Assembly (NCBI RefSeq): GCF_003945595.2
Contig: NW_024103452.1
Span: 2,933,493-2,997,492, forward strand
Length of the DNA: 64,000 nucleotides
From: Pipra filicauda
Lineage: Eukaryota > Chordata > Aves > Passeriformes > Pipridae
Reading direction: 5' to 3'
The notes beneath the pieces were generated by a model. The model had not been told where the DNA came from. It was given only the letters and a program-made list of their open reading frames with translations, and did no database searches. The position numbers and the translations under genes are program-made. Numbering within the stretch: position 1 is the stretch's first letter; each line of letters starts with the position of its first letter. Shown here in pieces: positions 26,301 through 36,839 of this stretch.

Positions 26301-28200
26301 TGGGAGATGCTGAGTCCTCCTCTCCTGTCTGATGTGGCTGGGGTTGTCAGCTTGGTGGAGTCACCAAGGGACACACTGTGCTGGGGAGGGCTCAGCTGAG
26401 GGACAGCTCAGCTGTGGCCACAGTTACACATCTATTACCATGAAAACCAGACTCATTTTCTGGGCCTTTAGTCAAGCAAGGTCTTTCAGTAGCTGTTGCA
26501 AGGCCATTATTTGCACAGATGTATGCACACGCACGTAGGTGTTTTCTTAGGACTTTCTGGCCAATATCCAATTATTCCTTAACTAAAACCCCTCTATTTT
26601 GAAACTGCTTTCACTGTGACCTTTCCTCAGAAAAAGTATTTTGGTCCTATGTAAGTAGGATACATTCAATGTTAAATAAATAATACAGAATACTGCTCAC
26701 AGGATTAAGCTAAAATATTTTCAGAAGTTTCTTTAGGTACTTTTTGTATCTTATTTTTCAGTTTCACATATAGAAAAAGAGCATCTATGTATTTCTAGCT
26801 GCAATATAATTTAGTTCATAAAAGAAGAATAAAGAAAATAAGATAATAAAATTTTCAATTGTTGTAATAAGCCACACATTTTTGATACTTCATATCTGGT
26901 ATAACTGTGAAAAAGAAAAAAAAAAGCAAATAACAACAAAAAAGTTTAGGAGGTTCATAGTCCATTTCAAAACTTTATAAAAATTCTTTTCTGGGAAAAA
27001 ACCCAAGGTTTTTTGAGATTTCTAACATAGCAATAGAATAAAAGATTAATTTGAAATATGTTAAGACATTCTGTTTCATGAAGTGCAAATGTTTTGTTTC
27101 AATTTCCAGCTTTTAAAAGCTTTTGAAAAATTTCTAAGAAACTCAGATAGAAAACTATTCCAAAAGTAATTGAATTAATTTATTTCTTAGCAAGATGAAA
27201 CCAAATATACAAAGCAATTCTGCAACGTCGAGTGTACATTTTTCCTAGAAAATACTTATGAGTCCAACTCTAATCAGTTCACACCTGTGTAAAATGAGTG
27301 TAAGCAGATGTATAATGCTTCTATTAGAATGTGGTATGGTTCCCACTCACAGGGGAAATCCTGGCTCCAGCAACGTCAAAGACAGTTTTTCAAACTCGTT
27401 TCTTCACACCTAATTCATGTTTCATCTTTAAGAATCAGCGATTTCACACTAGTCTAAATATTGCTACTCTTACTGGTACAATTGCCAGATCATTCTCATT
27501 AAATAGGTTCAGTAAAGCAACAATTCAGATTTTTTACTTTATCAAGGGCCAAAATAATGGTTCATGCCCTATATATTTCCTGTCTAGACTACTATATTGG
27601 TTTTTTGGACAGATTTCCAACTTTTTTCCATTGTTGTTTTCAAAGTGAAATGTACAAAACTCCATAGCTTGTTTCTTCCTTTTTAAGCTCTCAAGAAGAT
27701 GATGGGCTTGTTTTCTTGGCTCAAAGTATTAGGAAATTGTAACACTGAGGAGGAATCAATCTTATATTTATATTTGAATTGTGATTATATGAGAAAGCAG
27801 GATCTGATTCTGTGAGTTAATAGGTTATAATAGATAATGGCAAACTTACAGCACTGGCCTCTGAAGCACCCTGTTTATTGCTCTCTGATGAAAGATGAGG
27901 ACACCCTGCATCCAGTGACTCAGTAGAGACAGAAAGGTCAAATATTCAGGTGGGTTTCATTCATTACTTTGTTCTGAACATATTTAAGTCAGGTGTCCCA
28001 GCTAAATTAACCACCAGATAATTATTTATATGGATTTTCTTAGATGCCTGGCATAGTACACCATAAATGGCCTTTTCAGGAAGCTTGATTCAGTGTACTG
28101 AGGAATTTATGGTCCTAAACAAGAGTAGAATAGATGCTTAACTTTTAAACAGCTAAATTAGATTGGAAGAATCTTCTCTTTGCCTTTCTCCTGGATACCT
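23301..28200. other. AT-rich non-coding stretch
   Basis: No gene or repeat family is recognised across nearly 5 kb. A-runs occur near 25560 and T-runs near 25606. The patch 26300-26430 is richer in G and C but has no identifiable content. The 105-codon frame at 27331-27648 does not resemble a known protein. Confidence 0.5.
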
Positions 28201-28432
28201 TGTACTTTATTGCAGGAGTCGGGTTACAGGAAGAATGCTGGATAAGGCATCCTGGGAAATGAAGTCCCGAAGTACTCCCACACGTGGGCAGTGAGATACC
28301 CTTGGTAATTGGTCAAGGGAGTCACATGTTACTTTGAACCAAGGTATATAAGGTGTTTCATTTGAATAAAGAGGAGTTGGCTCAGAACCCCCAACCAGCT
28401 ACCCAGGTCTGTGTATTATATTAATACGCCAC
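28201..28432 (+). mobile_element. LTR-like promoter/polyadenylation module, probable solo LTR
   Basis: Within about 230 bases there is an E-box (CACGTG, 28281-28286), an inverted CCAAT box (ATTGG, 28308-28312), a TATA box (tatataagg, 28345-28353) and a polyadenylation signal (aataaa, 28365-28370). About 60 bases of U5-like sequence end in 'cgccaca' at 28432. TATA followed closely by AATAAA is the usual arrangement of a retroviral LTR and unusual for anything else. The limits are tentative: TG...CA ends are possible (tgt at 28201, aca at 28432), but I found no flanking duplication. No internal retroviral genes lie on either side, so a solo LTR is most likely. A fortuitous or host promoter remains possible. 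Confidence 0.5.
28247..28265 (-). promoter_or_regulatory. ZNF143/Staf-like binding motif
   Basis: The minus strand reads ACTTCATTTCCCAGGATGC. It agrees at 16 of 19 positions with the well-known vertebrate ZNF143 (Staf) site ACTACAATTCCCAGCATGC. It sits about 80 bases upstream of the TATA box of the LTR-like module, a sensible promoter position. Binding is inferred from sequence only. Confidence 0.5.
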
Positions 28433-30309
28433 ACTCTGTCAAGGAAGTCTAAGAACTATAGTAACTGTCCATGGAATGGTAAATAAGGAAATTTTTAGAG
28501 CGGCTGAACAGGTCATTAAGTGATTGATAACCCATCATCTATTATTTTTTAATTGCAGTTTGATTTTTATCAAATTTATTATAACATTCAAGAATTGTAG
28601 CCCAACCTTTGTATTGTTATCATGTTCGCTAGTATTTGATTGAATGATCCATCAGAATCCACAGCACACCTTTAAGCAATCAATTTTAATTTTTCATTTT
28701 TTGGCCATAACAGTGACTTTTATCTCTTTGACCTATTTTTCCACGCACAGTTTCAATCCATTGTCTTAATGTTCTTCAGAAAATGGCAACCCAAGAGTTA
28801 CTCATTGACACCATGCTGTGGTTTCTTTTGTACTTGGAACACAGGCAGTTTCACTACTCATATGATTTTGTAACCTTTGAGATTTCAGCTGTGACTGTGT
28901 TCTATCTTCATGAATTCTGTTTTATTGAGTTTTGTATTTAACATGCTTTTATATAGAGAATGCAATTTGTGCATGCCTCCCAACCAGTAGTCCAACAAAG
29001 CTCAAATGTTCTGTTGATCTCATTGTGAACAGTGCTTGACAAAGATTTTTGGAAGCTTTCCAATAAAAATGCAACAGAGGCAGACGGAAAAGTTAGGCAA
29101 ACAGTGCTGCATTATGCATGGCTACATATAATACTGTGCTCAGGAAAGACTAAAGAAATATAATTGCTCAGAGGGACTGTTTATGGGGAAAACCAGTAAT
29201 AAACATTAAGTAAATGTTTCAGAATCATCTTTAGTTTGAAGAAATGATGAGTACCAACGCCATCCCTAGTCTGTAAGATTTTCTCTCACTAAAAAACTTT
29301 CCAGTTGTCAATCGCATGTGAACCAAATGCACTTTCAAAACCACTTGTATATTTCACAATTTTTATCCTAAATCTTTGTAAATATCATCAAATGGAAAGT
29401 GAAAGTGGTATTGATTAAGGTATAGGGTTTATTACTCTATTATTTTAAAATATTATAATATATATTAATTATTTTATTATTATTTATTTAATGTATTGTC
29501 GACAGTAAAAGATTATGGTTATCTTGTGATATTCCAATGAATACTGTGCAGACTGTCTTGTCTTAACCGCAGTGTCATGTGGTGTCTTCAGAATATTTAT
29601 TCAGAATATTTATTTACTATGTCAGATCTACAACCAGAAATTGTCCATGTTCTCTTCTCTGTGAAGATATTCTAGGCAGCCAGCCAATTCCTCATTCTTT
29701 ATACTGGAATAGATGAGTGTGTACATGGGCCTGTTTGTCATCTCACAGCTGATGAAGCTTCCTCAGAGAACAGAGCTGGGTAGGGCTAAAGCAGCCTCCA
29801 GGCTCTGCTAACAAGGAAGCAAAAGGCCCTGAGGAATTCCTGACTGATCTCAACCTCTTTCAAATTTCTTGATGCTAAGGGAAGAAAAGAGCAAACATTT
29901 CAAATTTTTGGATGAAGAATTTGTTCTTTCTCTTACATACTATTCACTGTGTGCAATCATAAGATGCTTAATTAAATACTGAATTTTGAACACGGAAAGC
30001 CCAAAAATGCTTCTTTTACTCACCTTTTTTTTTTTAATTATTTTTAATTTATTTTTTTTTATTTCACTAGTGCTCTTGTTCTGTTAAAGACTTTCTCTTT
30101 TCTCAGAGAGAGGCATCATTAGTAACATCTGAGACAATATGCACTGAGAATATACTGGATTTGCTTCCTTATTTTACACCATTTTTGAATCCCAGATTTC
30201 TCACGGTCACAGAACCAACAGAGAATAGTTATTTATCAAGAACTGCTTTTCCGTTCAGGCTTTGTTTTTCCAGCACTGGTACACATGCATTATTAATATG
30301 TGAGATTAT
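28433..30309. other. AT-rich non-coding stretch
   Basis: No gene is recognised. A perfect 13-base tandem duplication (tcagaatatttat twice) lies at 29588-29613. Long T/A-rich runs occur near 29445-29490 and 30026-30062. Confidence 0.5.
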
Positions 30310-30315
30310 TATATA

Positions 30316-30346
<31 letters not shown>
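30310..30346. repeat. TA dinucleotide microsatellite
   Basis: Alternating T and A for about 37 bases, with a single C at 30334 splitting the run. Apparent Ile-Tyr repeats in the translation come from this microsatellite. Confidence 0.95.
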
Positions 30347-33255
30347 TTCCTCCCAGTATTAAATTTCAAATGCATTTTTATCATCTTATCTCTTCGTCAT
30401 CTCTCAGTTTAGAAGATCCTTTGTAATTGCTTCACTCAGCTGCTCTGCTTTTTTAACTCTCCTACAGATTTAAATACATGGCAGTTGTAACAATATATTT
30501 ATGTGTCTAATTTTAAACTTGCTGAGTGAAACCACTAAAACTGATTCAGAATTGAACACCATTAGAAGCTGCAATAACACAACTTTAAGTGGAAGTTTAA
30601 TAGTACTGCCCTCAAAAAAACTATTAGATCTTATACTTTGCTAAAACTATTACTGAACTTTCAGAACTAGCCACTGTAAAAGAGGGGGTTTGGGTTGGTT
30701 TGCAGGGTTTTTTCTGTCTAGACGTTGCCTAATACTTTGAAGAGAGTTAAAAATTATAAACATATTGGCATTTCATTTCATGCTTATGAATGAGATGATT
30801 TCATACAAGAATGAAAGAAAAGTCATGCTGTCAGCAGACATATGGAAATATAAGTGTGTGCCTATGCCCCACATTTCTCCCTAGGCTAGTATCAGTCTCC
30901 TCTGTCAGGATGCTGCACGACATAAATGTGCTGTTGCCAGATCAGAATTGCCTTGCAGCTGCAGGATCACAGCACACACTGTGCTGGTGCTGAAGACAGA
31001 GACGGGTGGTTAGAAACTCTTTCAGCAGTAGAGGCAAATCTGTCCTCTTTTTTTGGGATGGGAAAGGGGCAGAAGGAGTCAGATGATGTCAGGAGAGAGG
31101 CCAGGGGCTATGGATAGATTTTCCTTTCCTCTTTTTCTGAAATTTTGGACAACCACCTAATTTGGTCACAACTGACACTATAGGTAAGTCTTCTCATTCC
31201 AGTAAGGCTGAATACTTTCTCTAGTGAATTTTATTTTTGCTCTTAGGTTTTAAGGAATCTATCATCTGAAGAAGGATTAGACCTTGAGAAATACGCTGGA
31301 TTCTTAATAGCAGATTTCCACAGCCGAAATTTTGAAATGAGAGCTTGTCTGATGACTTCATCATTGTCTTCTCCCCCAAAACCTTACCAGACCCTCAGAC
31401 TTTAAGCTCAGGCCAGGATCTCTCCAAGGTCCCCTATATTAATATGATGATGTCATCAGAGGCTCAGAAAGGATCTCTCGACTTGACCTGGCCAGCTATC
31501 CATGCAAATTACTTCCCCAGACAAAAATGCAGGCTCCTTGGGTGTAGGGCTGGAGGGAAGTCTCAGAAGCATGTATGATTTATGTGTTTTAGCTATCCAG
31601 CTCCAGAAAGCCACTCTTTTTATGGTACTTCAGAGATGCCTGCTTGAAATAAAGCTGGAATTGGTAAAGGTATTGGCAGGAGAGAGAAAGTGAAGCTCTC
31701 TGAGGGCATACAAACAAGTATTACAAGTATTCCACACACCCGTTATTCCCTTATTTGATATACTACATCAAGTATATACAAGTATATACAAGTTGATAAC
31801 AAGCATAAATAAATATGTGTACAAGTGTAAATAAAAAGTAAAATGCTCATTCCACACCAAAAAAAAAACAACAAACCCTTTATGAAATCATTGAGATATT
31901 TCAATATATAAACAGAAAAATGCTACAAAAGAAGGAAAAAGGCACTTTGTAAAGATGCAGTTACGCATGTTTCTGTACAGTACACATTCAATTTCTCTGC
32001 ATTTCTTTTTATGTATAAAGAATTAAGATATGTGGCTCAGGAAAAAGACTCACTGTTGAGAAGGTGAATGTGAAGCAGTAGCTTCAGGGAGGGGCAGCTG
32101 AAGCAAGGAGAAAAACTAGCATGCTGAGCAAGAGTGAAAAGCATGCTCCAAGCACAAAAAATCATAAGGTGTAGGTAGTTTAGTTCAGAAACAGGCAATA
32201 CTATAGACTCACAGTGCTCTGTCTGCTGAATTAGACTAATTTGTTTTACGGTGAACACAATTTCAAAAGAAATTACTGGTGTGCGCTTGAGTTTTACATA
32301 GCTGCAAGTTGGCAAATTGGCCATATTCCGTGTGCTTAGGAAAAGAATTCAAAATCAGGAACAGAACTGCAGACTCCAATTTCAGCTGCCTGTGAGGTCT
32401 TTCAGGGTAACTTGTGCCAATCAATAATGAGAGAACTGACAAAGGCTATGCACGATGGATACAGCAGAGGCAAATATTAATGGATACTGACTGGTGCAAT
32501 TTGTGTGCAGGATTATCAATAAAATAAGGAAAATGGATCAGTGAGACATTTCAAAAGAAAACATCAGAATATTTCAGTATTTTCAGAGTACACCTTCTCT
32601 GATCGAAAGACAAGTGTCCAGAAAGCAATTTGCCCATATTATCTCTCTATTCTCTATCAGTTAGCTGGGTTGTCTCCCTGCTCATTTGGTATAGAACAGC
32701 TAACTGGTAGAAAATATGCCCTACATTTTAAAAAGAAATTTATAAAGGAGTTTAATAACTATTTTCCTGAACCTGTTCCATTCAGAAAAGCATGAATGCA
32801 GTATGTAGAAAAAGGTATTATGTGTAGAACTTATATTTACATGTACACTGTTGCAAATGTTCTATTCATGTAGATCTTTACAAGAGTATGTGTTGCTATC
32901 CCATTTGACTACCTTGCTGGCAGTTACATTTAATTCCGAATTTTTTTAAAGATGGTCTTACTGAGAGGACCTGATATAAATTCGATAATTAAATGTTACC
33001 ATCATAAAAGATATATTCTCAACTCCTGCTATGTTTCAGCTGCAGATTACAGCCTGAAGGTAATTTCAACAAGGACAGGGGAATGAGACTGATTATTTAT
33101 GTCTTGTGTACAGCTGCAATATCATCTCTTGCATGATGTAGAGTGCACAGTCTTTCCCTGCAAGTTCTGTATCAAACTCATATGTGTTTTCTACATATTT
33201 TTTGCAACTATCCAGTCTCAAATTAATTTTTCAAATGAAAAAGATATTTATGGAG
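30347..33255. other. AT-rich non-coding stretch
   Basis: No gene is recognised. Short direct repeats of 'aagtatatac' occur near 31771-31790. An A-run lies at 31859-31869. Open frames (30811-30993, 31345-31578, 32037-32324 minus) have no recognisable domain. Confidence 0.5.
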
Positions 33256-33309
33256 TCATAGAATCATAGAATATCTCAAGTTGGAAGGGACCCATAAGGA
33301 TTACGGAGT
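33256..33309 (-). mobile_element. CR1 LINE 3'-end stub, minus strand
   Basis: 'tcatagaatcatagaat' is a reverse-complemented octamer tail with nearly two intact units. It is followed by 'ttggaagggacccataagga', the reverse complement of the CR1 3' end. Similarity ends at about 33309, next to an A/G-rich run (33310-33327). The copy is extremely 5'-truncated, which is normal for CR1. Confidence 0.8.
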
Positions 33310-33327
33310 TAAAAAAAAGAAAAGAAA

Positions 33328-34930
33328 GGTGACTCCAGACTATTTTTGCTGCACATGTGGAAGTAGGATAAGTTACACAGTTCTGTTTAAAAATGCTATT
33401 CAGTGAGTTGATACCACAGTCTGGATTGTAACTCATGGATGAGGCAAGGGAAGCAACAAGGCAGCTGTCTAGATCGCTGATATTTCTTTCCTCATTCGTG
33501 TGACATAATGGTTCATACTCCAGAGGCATAGTTCTAAGTCCACAGTTTTCATAGCTGTTTCCTGACATTTAACATTAGGTCAGTGTAGGCCCTAAGTGTT
33601 TCAAAAAAGAGTCAAACAGCTACAAATTCTCATAGAAGAGGTAAAATTGCCACAATTAAAAATAAATAAATAAATAGTTAATTCTGATCAGAATTAGAAT
33701 TAACTTTGATTTTAGGTATAGCTTTACTAGTACATTTACTTCAAAATAGCCAAGAAAAACACATTTTATGGACACTAAAAAGGCATTGGTAAGACTGCCT
33801 CTTGCAGTTCTTTGCATCCAGAACAATAATGTAAAGTTGAGAAAGGAAAACACAAAGGTAGTGCCTTGTTAACAACAAATTATTGATTCTGCCTTTTCCC
33901 ACATCTTCTATATACTTCCATATACTTATATATACCTCTGAAGAGGTATTAAAAATGGTGAAAGTGGTCCCATATATACTTTTTTAAACAGAGACCTGTT
34001 TAAATGTATATATGCACATAAACATCTTCCATATCTCATTTTTAAAAGCAAATATTCTGAAAGAGTTAGGAACAATGTCTGGAATAGAATTATATTTCTG
34101 ATGCTTTTATTAAAATATATAATGGAAAAGAAAAGAAATGTATTTCCATTGCCTTTGAATTTTTTATTCTCCCTCTCCCCACTATTAGAGAACAAAACAA
34201 AATTACCCTGTAAAACAGAATGATAGAAGAAAAATATGTTTAAATTTTACTATTAAATAGTGGAGATTTTTCAATTAAGACCTTGTATGCCTGCCTTTTC
34301 TGAACTTCTTATAGCACTAGTCAAGCTTTTGTGTCTGATACATTGTTCGCTGTCCTGTATTTTAAGTGTCTGGACTGCCTAGGTTGTCAGGAAATAAAAA
34401 ATTAAGAAAACATTAAAGACGTTGAAACATTATGAGGTTTGAGTCAGTTAATTGTCTTTTTATGTTCTCTGTTACCAAACTGTTTGTTTATTAGAGCAAA
34501 AACGATAATGTTGGCTAATGGGATTAGAATAAAATTAAACCAACAAGCATGAAGTTCTATATTCAAGCAATAAAGAAATATATAATTTTTTACTTTGATT
34601 AGTGCATGCACTTTCAACAGACTTACTTCAAAATTTGTCATACCAACAGTGACATTTGGGGAATTTGCTTCTAAGAAGACATGATTAAAAGAAATATGTC
34701 AGAAAATTGCAGAAGAAAAGACCCAAATTTACATTCATTCATCTGCTGACCATTCTGGGGGAGATAAAGGACTGCAGCTTTTATAATAAAAACTACTTTC
34801 AGTGCTGCCACATGAATACTCATTGCTACCATTCATAGCTTGGCAGCATCTTTGTCCATCATCCTCTCACGAAGAGCATCTCATTGTCTTCGTGAATTAG
34901 GTCCGTATTATTCCATTTTGCAAATATGTG
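33328..34930. other. AT-rich non-coding stretch before the LINE insertion
   Basis: No gene is recognised. An AAAT-type run lies near 33658-33675 (aaaaataaataaataaatag). The sequence up to 34930 is the pre-insertion flank of the LINE at 34942. Confidence 0.5.
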
Positions 34931-34941
34931 TGAACAAGGAA
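34931..34941. repeat. Left target-site duplication of the LINE
   Basis: The 11 bases 'tgaacaaggaa' are repeated exactly at 36431-36441, immediately beyond the LINE 3' end. The match breaks on both outer sides. This is the signature of target-primed reverse transcription and fixes the 5' truncation point of the element at 34942. Confidence 0.85.
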
Positions 34942-36391
34942 CTATAGCAGAAGGAATTCTACCTGAAAATCAGTGCAGTTTCAGAGCCAACAGGAGTACC
35001 ACAGACATGGTATTTGTTCTCAGACAACTGCAAGAGAAGTGTAGGGAACAGAACAAAGGTCTCTATGTAACCTTTGCCGATCTCACCAAGGCTTTTGATA
35101 CTGTGAGCAGAAAAGGTCTATGGCAGATTTTGGAATGTTTAGGTTGTCCCTCCCAAGTTCCTTAACATGATCATCTCACTTCACGAGGATCAGCATGGCC
35201 AAGTCAGATATGGCAATGCACTTTCTGAGCCCTTTCTAATAAAGAATGGTGTGAAACAAGGCTGCGTTCTTGCTCCAACCCTATTAACAGTCTTTTTCAG
35301 CACGATGCTCCAAAGGACTATGGCAGACCTCGATGATCAGGACGGTATCTACATTCGATACCGTACTGATGGAAGCCTTTTCAACCTCAGGCGACTGAAG
35401 GCCCACACCAAGACCTTAAACCATTTTGTCCGGGAGCTACTTTATGCTGATGACGCCGCCCTTGTCGCCCACACAGAAGCAGCTCTGCAGCGTTTAACAT
35501 CCTGCTTTGCAGATGCTGCCAAGCTCTTTGGGGTGGAAGTCAGCTTAAAGAAGACAGAAGTTCTCTATCAACCTGCACCTCAGGAAGTCTTCCATCATCC
35601 CCATATCACCATTGGCCAATCAGAGCTTAAATCAGTCCAGCAGTTTAATTACCTAGGGAGCCTCATCTCCTCGGATGGTAAGATTGACGGAGAGATAGAC
35701 AACAGGTTAGGAAAGGCATATAGTGCTTTTGGAAAACTCCGTAAGAGAGTTTGGGGAAATAAACACTTGAAGAAAAGTACCAAGATCAGTGTTTACAGAG
35801 CCATAGTGCTGTCTCTTATATGGCTCCGAATCATGGGTCATCTACCGCCACCACCTGCGTCTCCTAGAACGCTTCCATCAACGCTGCCTCCGCACAATCC
35901 TAAACATCCACTGGTCAGATTATGTGACCAACACATCTGTTCTAGAGCAAGCAGCAGTCACAAGTATTGAGGCCATGTTGATGAGAACACAGCTGCACTG
36001 GGCAGGGCACGTCTCAAGGATAAAGGATCACCGCCTCCCTAAGATCTTGCTTTATGGTGAACTTGCCACCAGCTGCCGCAAGAGAGGAGCCCCGAAGAAA
36101 AGATACAAGGACTCCCTGAAACAACATCTCAGCCTTGGCCGTATTGATCACCATAACTGGTCTACTCTGGCCTCCAGTCGGGAGACCTGGAGACACACCA
36201 TCTATAACACTGCCGTTTCCTTTGAGAACACACGCAGGATCACCCTTAAGGAGAAAAGACAATGCAGAAAGAATCATGTCTTGCTGAATATACCACCTAA
36301 GGAGTCTTTCTGCTGTGCCTTTTGCAATCGGATATGTCTATCTCATATTGGCCTCATTAGCCACCAGTGTGCTTGTAACAAATGTGGATAG
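34942..36391 (+). pseudogene. Reverse transcriptase remnant of the LINE, two frameshifts
   Basis: The coding remnant lies in three frames. Part 1 (to about 35150) contains RT motif A, FADLTKAFDTVSR, at 35073-35111, with the first catalytic Asp. Part 2 (about 35150-35815) has motif B, NGVKQGCVLAP (35245-35277), and motif C, YADDAAL (35443-35463), the catalytic Asp pair. A thumb-like region with YLGSLISSDGKIDGEI follows. Part 3 (about 35816-36391) has the connection region with LHWAGHVSRIKDHRLPK. It ends in a C2HC-type finger (Cys-X2-Cys-X12-His-X3-Cys, 36314-36376) just before the stop. The first break looks like one extra base in a C-run near 35148; the second looks like a small deletion near 35810-35820. 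Catalytic residues are intact, but the enzyme cannot be made in one piece and lacks its N-terminal endonuclease. Confidence 0.85.
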
Positions 36392-36430
36392 AGCCTTCCC
36401 AAATCTTTGCTCGCGAAGCCTAGCCATGAA
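34942..36430 (+). mobile_element. 5'-truncated non-CR1 LINE (RTE-like), 1.49 kb
   Basis: A non-LTR retrotransposon remnant bounded by an exact 11-bp target-site duplication. It keeps the reverse-transcriptase part from just before motif A to the end of the coding region and a short 3' untranslated end (36392-36430) finishing 'agccatgaa'. The upstream endonuclease and N-terminal part are missing. It differs from the CR1 copies in the window: motif B is KQGCVLAP rather than the PQGS type usual in CR1, there is a C-terminal zinc finger, and no octamer tail. The short 3' end with an ATGA-type terminus recalls RTE-type elements. Family placement is from memory and uncertain. The element is richer in G and C than its flanks. 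Confidence 0.85.
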
Positions 36431-36441
36431 TGAACAAGGAA
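36431..36441. repeat. Right target-site duplication of the LINE
   Basis: An exact copy of the 11 bases at 34931-34941, directly after the LINE 3' end. Host sequence resumes here. Confidence 0.85.
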
Positions 36442-36839
36442 ACATAAACATTATGGTATCAGCCTAGAAGAACTTCTCCCCTAACCCAGAATTCTGCCTC
36501 TGGCAATGGGCATAAGCTGAAACCAACTGAGACAAGAATAAGAACAAGGCAACACTAAATGGAAGCTTCTCCTATGCTCTCCCAGATTATGGCTGTTTTC
36601 AACTCAGTGAATTTTTTAAGACACATGAAAGTTAGTTATTTTCAATGATGAATTTTTTCTATTAACTTTTCTGGTAATTGTATGAATTTTTAGCATGCAC
36701 ACCATCCTTTGGAGAGGAGTTCTACACATCTGCTCTCCTCTGTTTGAAGTATTACCTTCTTTTTTTTTTTTACACTCTATCTCCCCAAACTTCACACATA
36801 CTACCTTGGTTTTATCCTGGAAGACAATGAACCATCTGT
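36442..36839. other. Gap between the LINE and the old CR1
   Basis: About 400 bases of AT-rich sequence with a T-run near 36761-36771. The right-hand part may still belong to the 3' end of the old CR1 that follows, but I cannot align it convincingly. Confidence 0.4.

Noticed and set aside
30161..30412. Frame with an Ile-Tyr repeat
   Set aside because: The repeat is the TA microsatellite at 30310-30346; not a protein feature.
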